Below are positions 5,360 through 12,879 of a stretch of 18,569 nucleotides of DNA, piece by piece. Made by a program: the position numbers and the translations under genes. The DNA is taken from positions 1 through 18,569 of the forward strand of contig DAOUGC010000080.1 in the NCBI GenBank assembly GCA_034429695.1, in the 5' to 3' direction. The DNA is from DAOUGC01 sp034429695. GTDB taxonomy: Bacteria > Chloroflexota > Anaerolineae > Anaerolineales > Anaerolineaceae. The stretch's first letter is position 1. The number at the start of each line of letters is the position of its first letter. Under the pieces are notes generated by a model, which saw nothing but the letters and a program-made list of their open reading frames with translations, was not told the origin of the DNA and made no database searches.

Positions 5360-7465
5360 ATGGATTCCATCCTGTCCAATTTTTTTAAAGCCCGCGGTGT
5401 GGCACTGGTGGGGGCATCGGGCAGCCCCAACAAACTGAGCTACGGCATCCTTCGCAATATGTTGCAGTACGGGTATAAGGGCGGGGTTTACCCTGTGAAC
5501 CCCCGTTACAACGAAATTCTGGGTGTGCGTTGTTATCCTGATATCGCTTCTGTACCGGATCCGGTCGACCTGGCTGTGATCATTGTGCCTGCCGGTAACA
5601 CGCCGCAGATGATTTCAGAGTGTGGATTGCGCGGCATCAAGGCGGCCATCGTCATATCAGGTGGCTTTAAAGAAGTGGGTGCTGAAGGACAGGAACTGGA
5701 AAATGAAGTGCTGCGCATTGCCCGCGGATACGGCATGCGCATCATTGGGCCCAATTGCGTTGGCACGCTTGATCTCAACAGTGGATTAAATTCCACTTTC
5801 ATCCAGGGTCTGCCTTCCAAGGGACGCATTGGTTTTATCTCTCAATCCGGCGCGCTGGGCGGCGGGGTGATCGATTACATTGCCGACAAAAGGGTGGGCT
5901 TCTCCATGTTTGCCAGCCTGGGCAATGAAGCTGATGTCACCGAGACTGATCTGCTGGAGTATCTGGCAAACGATCCCGACACCGCTGTGATCGCCATCTA
6001 CGTTGAAGCCATTCGGGATGGTGTCCGTTTCATGGATGTTGCCCGTCAGGTCACCCGGCACAAACCAGTGGTGCTGCTCAAAGCCGGACGCACATCCGCC
6101 GGAGCGCGGGCGGTATCCTCACACACCGGTTCGCTGGCGGGATCCAACACCGCTTACCGGGCTGCATTTGAACAGAGCGGCGTGATCGAGGCGCACACCA
6201 TCAATGAGCTGTTTGAGATTGCTGTTGCCCTGGACTTTCAACCACTGCCGCGCGGCAAACGCACCGTGATCCTGACCAACTCGGGCGGGCCGGCTGCCCT
6301 GGCGTCTGACAGCCTTGCCAGCAACGGCATGGAACTTCACAATCTGACCCCTCAAACGCGTGAAAACCTGCGTCCGCTGTTGAACCCATCCGCTCAGGTG
6401 GGCAACCCTGTGGATATGCTAGGCGGCGCCGAACCCAAAGAATATTCGGCAGCGCTGGAGCTGCTGCTTAAAGATGAGAATGTGGACGCTGTACTGGCCA
6501 TCCTGGTTCCGCAGGCGCTGGTAAACCCGGCCCAGGTGGCCACCGTGCTGGGGGAACGCGCCGCAGCGCAAAGCGAGCCAAGGAAACCAGTGATCGCCTG
6601 CTTCATGGGTGAGCGCAGCATCGGTGAGGCGCGCGTCGTGTTGCAGGAGATGCAAATTCCCATGTACGTCTTCCCTGAAGCCACCGGACGGGTGCTGGGT
6701 GCGATGCAGCGTTATGCTGCCTGGCTGGCAAGCCCGTCAGATGCTTCCAGCGGGCCGGTAAATCTTGACCGGCTGGCGGCGCGTATCGGGCTGGATCATG
6801 GCAGGGTGTGCAAGACCATGGGTGAAGCCGAAACCCGGCCCATTTTGCAGGCATATGGTGTGCCGCTGGTGGAAGCGCGCATGGCGCGTACAGTGGATGA
6901 AGCCACCGCGGCTGCTGAGGATCTGGGCTACCCTGTGGCGTTAAAGGTGGTCTCGCCTGAAATTTTGCACAAATCGGATGTTGGAGGAATACGCCTGGGG
7001 TTAAGCAATGCAGAGGCAGTGCGCAAAGGCTTCCTCGAAATGTACAGCCAGATTGCTTCATCCGTGCCATCGGCGCGTATTGAAGGCGCGCTGGTTGAAC
7101 GCATGGCTCCCAAGGGTGTTGAAGTGATTGTGGGCATGAAACGCGACCCCAACTTTGGGCCGTTGATCATGTTTGGCATGGGTGGGGTGACGGTGGAACT
7201 GTACGGCGATGTGGCATTCCGCATTGCTCCAATCGGCCGCAAGGATGCGCTTGAGATGATCCATTCCATCAAGGGCTCGCGCCTGTTAACCGGTTTCCGG
7301 GACACACCGCCCGCCGATGTGGATGCCCTGGTGGATATCATTTTGCGCATGAGCCAGCTTTCAATGGACTTCCCTGAGATTGATGAGATGGAGATCAACC
7401 CGTTGCGGGTGTTCCCGGCGGGTCAGGGGGTGCTGGCGCTGGATTGCCGCCTGATTTGCGGATAG
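5360..7465 (+). CDS. Fused acetate/acyl-CoA synthetase, ADP-forming (alpha-beta fusion)
   Basis: The 701-residue cytoplasmic enzyme of the NDP-forming acyl-CoA synthetase superfamily catalyses acyl-CoA + ADP + Pi = acid + CoA + ATP, giving substrate-level ATP in fermentation. The N-terminal CoA-binding Rossmann domain (about 8-130) starts VALVGASGSPNKLSYGILRN. It is followed by the succinyl-CoA-ligase-like domain with the phosphorylated histidine in SSHTGSLAGS (His255). The C-terminal ATP-grasp domain (about 475-701) carries ILHKSDVGG (His537, the second conserved histidine of the family) and MEINPLRVFP near the end. No GNAT domain is fused, so it is not a Pat-type acetyltransferase. The acid substrate is not predictable. 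The ATG at 5360 overlaps an out-of-frame ATG at 5356; GGAG lies upstream at normal spacing. It is probably monocistronic, ended by the terminator at 7487-7525. Confidence 0.9.
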   Translation: MDSILSNFFKARGVALVGASGSPNKLSYGILRNMLQYGYKGGVYPVNPRYNEILGVRCYPDIASVPDPVDLAVIIVPAGNTPQMISECGLRGIKAAIVISGGFKEVGAEGQELENEVLRIARGYGMRIIGPNCVGTLDLNSGLNSTFIQGLPSKGRIGFISQSGALGGGVIDYIADKRVGFSMFASLGNEADVTETDLLEYLANDPDTAVIAIYVEAIRDGVRFMDVARQVTRHKPVVLLKAGRTSAGARAVSSHTGSLAGSNTAYRAAFEQSGVIEAHTINELFEIAVALDFQPLPRGKRTVILTNSGGPAALASDSLASNGMELHNLTPQTRENLRPLLNPSAQVGNPVDMLGGAEPKEYSAALELLLKDENVDAVLAILVPQALVNPAQVATVLGERAAAQSEPRKPVIACFMGERSIGEARVVLQEMQIPMYVFPEATGRVLGAMQRYAAWLASPSDASSGPVNLDRLAARIGLDHGRVCKTMGEAETRPILQAYGVPLVEARMARTVDEATAAAEDLGYPVALKVVSPEILHKSDVGGIRLGLSNAEAVRKGFLEMYSQIASSVPSARIEGALVERMAPKGVEVIVGMKRDPNFGPLIMFGMGGVTVELYGDVAFRIAPIGRKDALEMIHSIKGSRLLTGFRDTPPADVDALVDIILRMSQLSMDFPEIDEMEINPLRVFPAGQGVLALDCRLICG

Positions 7466-7486
7466 GGTACTTTTGAGATACACTTT

Positions 7487-7525
7487 GACCTCCTGCGTTT
7501 GAGTTGACGCAGGAGGTCATTTTTT
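7487..7525 (+). terminator. Intrinsic terminator of the acyl-CoA synthetase gene
   Basis: A perfect 12-bp stem (GACCTCCTGCGT at 7487-7498, complement at 7507-7518) with an 8-base loop is followed by A and six T (7520-7525), 21 bases after the stop codon. TTGACG within the 3' arm, then 16 bases to CTTAAT, could also be a weak promoter for the next gene. Confidence 0.93.
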
Positions 7526-7558
7526 CTTAATGGCGTGATCCTTGCACCTTGATGGTTG

Positions 7559-8080
7559 ATGACAACAACATTAATTCAAACGATTTTACAGATATTGATC
7601 GGTGTTGCCCTGTTGACCTGCGGGCGAAAATTGTTCTGGTTGTTTGTGGCAGTGATCGGCTTTATTGCCGGTTTCTGGCTGGCGGCGCGTTTGTTTGAGA
7701 ACCGCCCCCAGGAAGTTTTGTTGGGTGTGGCGGTGGCCTTTGGAATTGGCGGGGCGGTGGCAGCCCACTATTTGCAGCGCCTGGCGGTTGGACTTGCCGG
7801 TTTTCTTGCGGGTGGTTTTGCCGCCTATCGCCTGTTGACCATGCTGGGTTTTGAAGATTTCTGGTTGTGGGTGGGGACGTTCCTGCTGCTGGGGGCAGTG
7901 GGGGCTGCACTGGTGGCGTTGGTGTTCAACGCTGCGTTAATCATATTAACAGCAGTGACCGGCGCATTGCTGATCATCGAGCCGCTGCCATTTGATTTGA
8001 ATATTTTGGCTGTACTGTTTGTGGTTATCCTGGTGGTGGGGCTTGCCATGCAACTGGGGCAACCCGCGGGAAAAACCTGA
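7559..8080 (+). CDS. Multi-TM protein, DUF4203/TMEM198-like
   Basis: The 173-residue, very hydrophobic protein has about six or seven transmembrane segments separated by short loops, with many glycines in the helices (GFIAGFWLAARLF, GLAGFLAGGFAAYRLL, GAVGAALVALV). This spacing resembles the DUF4203/TM7S3-TM198 group, which has no assigned molecular role in bacteria; the match is by pattern only. ATG at 7559 is chosen. A TTG one codon upstream (7556) is in frame, and an ATG at 7552 is out of frame. No Shine-Dalgarno is visible, so it may be translated from a short or absent leader. It is isolated by the terminator before it and is convergent with the carotenoid cluster, whose last gene ends 35 bases away. 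Confidence 0.75.
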   Translation: MTTTLIQTILQILIGVALLTCGRKLFWLFVAVIGFIAGFWLAARLFENRPQEVLLGVAVAFGIGGAVAAHYLQRLAVGLAGFLAGGFAAYRLLTMLGFEDFWLWVGTFLLLGAVGAALVALVFNAALIILTAVTGALLIIEPLPFDLNILAVLFVVILVVGLAMQLGQPAGKT

Positions 8081-8115
8081 AGGGCGGCGCGCCGGTTGTT
8101 GCCTTAATTGGAGGA

Positions 8116-9067
8116 TCAGGCGGGGGCAACCGGTTTGGCAAGGTCAGGGGGTTGAAGATGCGCGACTTTCCAGACAATTCCTGGGAGCATTTGCAGCTTG
8201 CGCCAGCCGGACGTGTATGCCCTGATGGTGTACACCTGATGATTGATCAACTCAATTTCGTCCAGAATGGCTTGATACAGCAGGGCAGCCGCGCCGACGG
8301 CAGGGCGGGCGGCTTTGGAGAGCAGGGCAATGCCGGGCAGCGCCTGCCGGTAAAGCTCACGGGCGCGGTCAATTTCAAACTGGATCAGGTTTCGGAAACG
8401 CTCGTCGTACACCTTTTCACGAATATCATCGCTGTTAAGGTCGAAGCGCTCCAGATCTTCATCGGGCAGGTAAATGCGTCCGCGTTCCAGGTCTTCCCCC
8501 ACATCACGCAAAATATTGGTGAGTTGCAGCGCAATCCCCAGTGATGGCAAAAGGTGCAGCCTGATCAAAATGCACGCCTTGGTGTGTGCCCACAATGGGC
8601 ATGGAGAGCAACCCAACCGTGGAGGCGACGTGGTAACAGTAATTTTGCAGTTCCTCCCAGGTTGGGTAGGAACGACATTCCAAATCCATGGCAACGCCGT
8701 CGATCAACTCGCGCTCGTACTTGCGGTCAACGCCAAATTCCTCGCGGGTCTGTGACCATACCTGCAGAACGGGGTCGGTTTGGGCTTGTGTTGGGGCTTC
8801 CACCTGTTCCCGCCAGGCGTCCAGCTCGGCACGGGTGACATTGCGGCGGTCAACCAAATCATCGGTTTTGCGGCAAAAAGCATACAGTGAGCGGATGGCT
8901 TCACGCTCGCGACGCGGCAAAAGTGCGGTGGCCCAAAAGAAGGTCCGCGAATGTTTGCGAATGATTTCCTGTGTTTGTTGCCGGGCGGCGCGCCAGTTGA
9001 TGGGCGGCAGAACCGCACTTTCATTTTCCAAAAGCATACCAGTATCCCTTGTATTTGTTGCTGTCAT
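8116..9067 (-). pseudogene. crtB: Phytoene/squalene synthase (CrtB family), frameshifted
   Basis: Two overlapping minus-strand frames together make one complete CrtB-type head-to-head prenyl synthase of about 317 residues. Frame A (from 9067) carries HSRTFFWATALLP (39-51) and the first aspartate-rich motif DDLVD (69-73), then CYHVASTVGLLS. Frame B carries LGIALQLTNILRDVGED with the second aspartate-rich motif and GRIYLP, and ends at 8116. The break is near 8542-8543: frame A reads PFAI and then drifts, while frame B resumes with LGIALQLTN. Family members usually read A-I-x-LGIALQL, so loss of two bases (or gain of one) explains it. No slippery heptamer is present. It is either inactivated or mis-sequenced. 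The enzyme would condense two GGPP to phytoene (or two FPP to a C30 product). It lies 18 bases after crtI in the same operon. Met11 is an alternative start. Confidence 0.85.
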
Positions 9068-9085
9068 GCCGCCAGTGAAGCCTGG

Positions 9086-10567
9086 TCAGGCTTGTTCTTC
9101 CACGAGGTTCTCAACGATGATGGAGGAGGAAAGCACCCCTGGTAAACCAGCGCCCGGGTGGGTTCCAGCGCCCACAAAGAAGAGATTATCAAAGTCTTCT
9201 GAGCGGTTGTGCGGCCTGAACCAGGCTGACTGGGTGAGCACCGGTTCAACCGAGAAAGCTGCGCCTTTGTAACTGTTCAGTGTATTCTGGAAATGCAGAG
9301 GGTCGATGTAATGCTCTGCAATGATATTGGCGCGCAGGTCTGGCAGGTAGTTTTCTTCGAGGAATTGCATGATGCGGTCACGGTAGGGCCGCGCCATGGT
9401 GGTCCAATCAATGCCGGCGTCCAGATGGGGAACCGGTGAGAGGACGTAAAAGGTTTCACATCCATCCGGAGCCATGGATGGATCGGTCAGGGAAGGCATA
9501 TGCAGGTAGAGTGAGAAATCCTCGGCAAGCACTTTTTTATCGAAGATGTCGGTGAGCAGTTCTTTATACCGCCGGCTGAGGATGATGTTGTGATGCGCCA
9601 GGCGGGTATCGGTGTAGCGGCGGCGGGTGCCAAAATAGATCACAAACAACGACATGGAATAGCGCAGATTCTTGTAGCGGCGGTCGGTGTTGACTTTGCG
9701 CTGCCCCGGCTGGATCAGGTTCATGTAGGTATTGGCGACATCGGCATTGGAGATGATAATATCAGCCCGCAGGATGGAGCCGTCAGCCAGACGAACACCG
9801 GTGACCTTGCGCTTTTCCGCCAGAATTTCCACCACCTCGGCCTGGGTGGTCACTTTTCCGCCCAGCTCGTCAAACAGGCGGGCCATGGCGTCAATGATGG
9901 CGCCCGTGCCACCTTTGGCGTAAAACACACCCCATTCACGTTCCAGATAGTGGATCATGGCGTAAATGCTGGTGGTGTTGAATGGGTTGCCGCCCACCAA
10001 AAGTGGATGAAAGGAAAACACCTGTCGCAGAAAATCGTTCTTGATGAACTGCGAAACATAGGCATAAACTGACTTGTAGGATTGCAGGCGCACCAGATCC
10101 GGAGCTACTTTAAGCATGTCACCCAGGTGCAGGAAGGGCGCGTCTGCAAGCTCCAGAAAGCCCTTGTCGAAGATGGGTTTGGTGGTTGCGAGGAAGTCCT
10201 GATAACCCTGTTTGTCTTCAGGGCTCCATTGATCGATCTGGCTCAGGACGAAGTTGAGATCATTGTTGTAATCGAACTGGCGGCCTTCATGATTGAAGAT
10301 GCGATAGAAGGGATTGACAGGTATAAACTCCACATAGTCCGCCCGGTTGCGTCCTGCTGCAGAAAAGATATCATCAAACATAAAGGGGGCGGTGATGACC
10401 GTGGGGCCGCCATCGAACTTAAACCCATTAATTTCGTACAGGTAGCCGCGCCCGCCAAGTTTGTCGCGTTTTTCGATGATGTGAACGTCGTGTCCGCGAG
10501 CTGCCAGACGACAGGCAGCGCCCAATCCGCCAAACCCTCCGCCAATGATGATGATCTTCTTCTTCAT
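9086..10567 (-). CDS. crtI: Phytoene desaturase (CrtI family)
   Basis: This is a 493-residue FAD-dependent, membrane-associated carotene desaturase. The N-terminal dinucleotide fold reads KKIIIIGGGFGGLGAACRL followed by the acidic EK of the second strand, then LGGRGYLYEINGFKFDGGPT. The C-terminus has the family signature FVGAGTHPGAGLPGVLSS. It removes hydrogens from the colourless carotene made by the neighbouring synthase to give a coloured carotenoid. Whether the substrate is C40 phytoene or C30 diapophytoene is not decided by sequence. The frame is open upstream to 10675, but the ATG at 10567 is chosen because it opens directly into the FAD-binding strand and has GGGAGGG just upstream. The gene sits between the CarH-like regulator (94-base gap with promoter signals) and the frameshifted synthase. 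It is intact and full length. Confidence 0.9.
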   Translation of the reverse strand: MKKKIIIIGGGFGGLGAACRLAARGHDVHIIEKRDKLGGRGYLYEINGFKFDGGPTVITAPFMFDDIFSAAGRNRADYVEFIPVNPFYRIFNHEGRQFDYNNDLNFVLSQIDQWSPEDKQGYQDFLATTKPIFDKGFLELADAPFLHLGDMLKVAPDLVRLQSYKSVYAYVSQFIKNDFLRQVFSFHPLLVGGNPFNTTSIYAMIHYLEREWGVFYAKGGTGAIIDAMARLFDELGGKVTTQAEVVEILAEKRKVTGVRLADGSILRADIIISNADVANTYMNLIQPGQRKVNTDRRYKNLRYSMSLFVIYFGTRRRYTDTRLAHHNIILSRRYKELLTDIFDKKVLAEDFSLYLHMPSLTDPSMAPDGCETFYVLSPVPHLDAGIDWTTMARPYRDRIMQFLEENYLPDLRANIIAEHYIDPLHFQNTLNSYKGAAFSVEPVLTQSAWFRPHNRSEDFDNLFFVGAGTHPGAGLPGVLSSSIIVENLVEEQA

Positions 10568-10590
10568 CCTGCCCTCCCCAAACATATATA

Positions 10591-10651
10591 TATCATCCAC
10601 CTGCAAGGTAGATGATAGCATCGGCAAATATGCGTATCTAGACTTTGTACA
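10591..10651 (-). promoter_or_regulatory. Putative light-regulated crtI promoter and operator
   Basis: On the minus strand TAGATA (complement of 10635-10640), a 17-base spacer and TATCAT (complement of 10612-10617, 5 of 6) form a plausible promoter with a start near 10605. TGTACA at 10646-10651, six bases upstream of the -35, fits the TnTACA core I recall for CarH sites. An 11-bp arm inverted repeat with one mismatch (10591-10601 with 10607-10617) overlaps the -10 and start site. Binding by the adjacent CarH-like protein is inference. Confidence 0.4.
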
Positions 10652-10661
10652 TGGTTTTTTA

Positions 10662-11612
10662 TCAGCGTGGAGCAAGTAATTGCTTTACGCTGCTGACCAC
10701 TTCATCCAAGGAGGCGCCCAGGTAAAAGCCATCCACTTTGTTGACCAGCGAGGGATCGCTCAGAAAAGCGCGTCCACCGAAACCAAGGCGAACCTTTTTC
10801 CGCAGGCGGTTTAATTTCTCCTGCACACCCACCAGCAGCACGCCGTTGGCGGGCATGGTGGCTGAGAGGATGACAGCGTCTGGTCGCTCGCTACCGGCAT
10901 AATCCACCAGATCTTCAATGGGAAGATCGGCGCCCAGATATTCCACACGGTAACCTTTCTCCCTCAGGAAAAGCGCCACAATCAACGAGCCAATTTCATG
11001 CGTTTCATTGGGCCCGCAGCCCACCAGAATGTGAGCCGAGTCGCGCCGGTTGGGAAGGCTTTGCAGGAGGGAGAGCAAACGACCGCGGATGTAGGTGCTG
11101 GCAAAGTGTTCGGTGGTGATGCCGATCCGGCCTTCGTACCAGTCCTCACCGATGCGTTGCAGGCATGGAACAATAATATCTGTGCAAAGTTGGTGTAAAC
11201 CGTAGGCAGCATGTGCATCGCGCATGGCTTCACCGGCCAGACCCTCCTGATGTTTAATCAGGGAGTCGTGGATCAGGTTCGAGTATTCTTCAACGGATAA
11301 CACCAGCTTTGGGGTGGTTTCATTAAAGAAGTTGGAGGTGACCTCGGGCCATACACCGGATTGGATCAGGGAGCGCATTTCCTGGGCGGCGCTGCTTATG
11401 GCAATGCCGCTGTCCACGCGGTGTTTCACCCATTGCAGAATGGCAATGTCGCGTTCAGAGTACAGGCGGTAACGATTTTCTGAACGGTGAGGGGAGAGAA
11501 TATCATGCCTTCTTTCCCATGCACGCAGGGTTACAGGCCGAATACCGGTTTTTGTACAAACCGACTTAATCGTATATTTCGGGTCATCCGACAGGTCATC
11601 TATGGTCGCCAT
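10662..11612 (-). CDS. CarH/LitR-like MerR-family B12-binding photoreceptor regulator
   Basis: In this 316-residue protein an N-terminal MerR winged helix (about 13-80: YTIKSVCTKTGIRPVTLRAWERRH, then the RLYSERDIAIL wing) is followed by the four-helix B12 cap (about 105-190) with the diagnostic W-x9-EH motif (W158, E168, H169). A Rossmann-like cobalamin domain (about 193-316) has the base-off ligand histidine in ETHEIG (His205) and LGADLP and FGGRAF loops. Known CarH proteins bind adenosylcobalamin in the dark, tetramerise and repress carotenoid genes; light cleaves the Co-C bond and releases DNA. The position after W158, a histidine in Thermus CarH (His132), is tyrosine here. The gene leads the crtI-crtB cluster. 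TTGTTA-N17-TAAAAT ends 7 bases before the ATG without a Shine-Dalgarno, suggesting a leaderless message. Confidence 0.88.
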   Translation of the reverse strand: MATIDDLSDDPKYTIKSVCTKTGIRPVTLRAWERRHDILSPHRSENRYRLYSERDIAILQWVKHRVDSGIAISSAAQEMRSLIQSGVWPEVTSNFFNETTPKLVLSVEEYSNLIHDSLIKHQEGLAGEAMRDAHAAYGLHQLCTDIIVPCLQRIGEDWYEGRIGITTEHFASTYIRGRLLSLLQSLPNRRDSAHILVGCGPNETHEIGSLIVALFLREKGYRVEYLGADLPIEDLVDYAGSERPDAVILSATMPANGVLLVGVQEKLNRLRKKVRLGFGGRAFLSDPSLVNKVDGFYLGASLDEVVSSVKQLLAPR

Positions 11613-11619
11613 TCATACT

Positions 11620-11648
11620 ATTTTATCATTCTGATATCTGCGTAACAA
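11620..11648 (-). promoter_or_regulatory. Promoter of the CarH-like regulator
   Basis: On the minus strand TTGTTA (complement of 11643-11648), a 17-base spacer and TAAAAT (complement of 11620-11625) are seen. The -10 ends 7 bases before the ATG, so the transcript should start at or within a base or two of the start codon. It lies in an AT-rich gap shared with the divergent binding-protein operon. Confidence 0.6.
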
Positions 11649-11734
11649 GTTAAACTCAAATGAATTATCGGTAATGAAATGGTAAATTAATATTTAATTT
11701 ATGATAATTTTAATGATTCATGTGTAATATCTTA

Positions 11735-11760
11735 TATAATAAAGCCAGCATTTGCGGGCT
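11735..11760 (+). promoter_or_regulatory. Promoter -10 and 5' hairpin of the binding-protein/cyclase operon
   Basis: A perfect TATAAT (11735-11740) lies 44 bases before the ATG; no good -35 is visible. The message would begin with a small hairpin (AGCCAGC 11743-11749, GCGGGCT 11754-11760, one mismatch). The Shine-Dalgarno region GGGGTGATCAC resembles the extended 16S complement GGAGGTGATC. An inverted repeat TAAATTA/TAATTTA (11683-11701) upstream is a possible regulator site. Confidence 0.5.
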
Positions 11761-11784
11761 GATATTTATGGGGTGATCACAGTG

Positions 11785-12879
11785 ATGTACACCAGTAAAT
11801 CCCGTCGGGCTCAAATGATTTTCTGGTTGTCAGCCATGGCATGCGCGACCATTCTTGGCGGTTGCATTCCTCACGAATTGATAATTCCTACATCCCAAAA
11901 CCCATCCAATGGCCTGGTTCTTTATGATTGGTCCGACGACCTTCCAGCGTCAGTGATTACTCAATTCGAACAACAATATTCCATTGACGTTCAGGTGATA
12001 ACTTTTGAATCCATGGAAGAAGGTGTGCTCAACATTCGAAATGGATTGAGTTATGACGTGGCTGTGGTTGAGTCGGATTTTGTGCCGGGGCTGGTGGAAC
12101 AGGGGCTGCTGATGGAGATGGACAAGCACCTCATCCCCAACTTTACTTACATCTCCCCACATTTCAGGGATTTGCTTTTTGATCCGGATAATCGCTTTTC
12201 GGTGCCGTATGGTTGGGGCGGGACCGGATTGCTGGTGAAAACTGAATACAGTCCGCTCTCTGTGGATGAATGGGCAGACCTGTGGTCACCCGAACTGGCA
12301 GGGCGGATTGTTGTGCGTGAACAACCAGTGGAATTGATCAGTGTGGCGCTGCTGGCGCTTGGGTACCCGCTTAACTCGGAAGATCCGGCTCATTTGGCGG
12401 CGGCGGGAGAATCACTGCGGCAGTTAAAGGGCAGCGTCATTGTTGCCGAAACCGAAAGCGTTGGCGCGGTCAGTGATTTTATTTCGAGCGCCGCGGTGGT
12501 CATGATTGCGTGGGGAGAAGATGCAATGCAGGCTGCCGAGCTTGACCCCTCAATATCCTTTATCATTCCGCTGGAAGGGGCGATGATCTGGAGTGATAAT
12601 TACGTCATTTCAGCAAGCAGTCAGCACCACGAAAACGCTCACAGGTTTATTAACTTTTTACTGGAACCTGAAATTAGCGCGCAAATCGCCAATGAAAAAT
12701 ATTTTGCAGTCGCCAATGAGGGCGCTTACCGGTACATTTTGCCAGAGGTATTGAACAATCCGGCTGTTTTTATCACAGAAACAGACCTGGCAAGATCGAA
12801 CTGGTATATGCCTCTCTCGGCGCAGGGTGAAGCAGCATACACCCGGGTGTGGGAGGAGTTTGTGAAAGGCACTGACTGA
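11785..12879 (+). CDS. PotD-like lipoprotein solute-binding protein, first of a tandem pair
   Basis: The 364-residue lipoprotein starts MYTSKSRR, has a hydrophobic core and lipobox LGGC (Cys27), so it should sit on the outer face of the membrane. The mature part follows the spermidine/putrescine-binding fold: LVLYDWSDDLPASVITQF, a YDVAVVES strand, FSVPYGWGGTGLLV, DEWADLWSPELAGRIVV, and MIWSDNYVIS with W269 and D271 matching the PotD W-x-D ligand pair. PotD's aspartate/glutamate pair in the DDARE segment appears here as EQPVE, so one acidic residue is kept. The ligand is probably a cationic small molecule but not certainly a polyamine. The ATG at 11785 is chosen over an upstream in-frame TTG (11752) because of the Shine-Dalgarno GGGGTGATC and the clean signal peptide. 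Its stop overlaps the next ATG by one base. No permease or ATPase is nearby, which argues for sensing over uptake. Confidence 0.85.
   Translation: MYTSKSRRAQMIFWLSAMACATILGGCIPHELIIPTSQNPSNGLVLYDWSDDLPASVITQFEQQYSIDVQVITFESMEEGVLNIRNGLSYDVAVVESDFVPGLVEQGLLMEMDKHLIPNFTYISPHFRDLLFDPDNRFSVPYGWGGTGLLVKTEYSPLSVDEWADLWSPELAGRIVVREQPVELISVALLALGYPLNSEDPAHLAAAGESLRQLKGSVIVAETESVGAVSDFISSAAVVMIAWGEDAMQAAELDPSISFIIPLEGAMIWSDNYVISASSQHHENAHRFINFLLEPEISAQIANEKYFAVANEGAYRYILPEVLNNPAVFITETDLARSNWYMPLSAQGEAAYTRVWEEFVKGTD

Noticed and set aside
8092..8133. Inverted repeat CCGGTTG/CAACCGG between the DUF4203-like gene and crtB as a terminator
   Set aside because: The loop is 28 bases long, there is no T tract on either strand, and it extends into the crtB coding end.
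8504..8694. Programmed ribosomal frameshift in crtB
   Set aside because: No slippery heptamer or downstream pseudoknot is evident at 8530-8555, and CrtB families are not known to use frameshifting. A mutation or sequencing error is simpler.
8082..8999. A 17-base near-repeat (16 of 17) at 8082-8098 and 8983-8999 flanking crtB
   Set aside because: It is GC-rich, one copy is ordinary coding sequence for NWRAAR, and one such match is expected by chance in a window of this size. There are no other mobile-element signs.
9086..10675. Extended 529-residue version of the CrtI-type desaturase starting at 10675
   Set aside because: The extra 36 residues precede the FAD-binding strand without homology and lie over promoter-like signals and the regulator's end. 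The ATG at 10567 has a ribosome-binding site.
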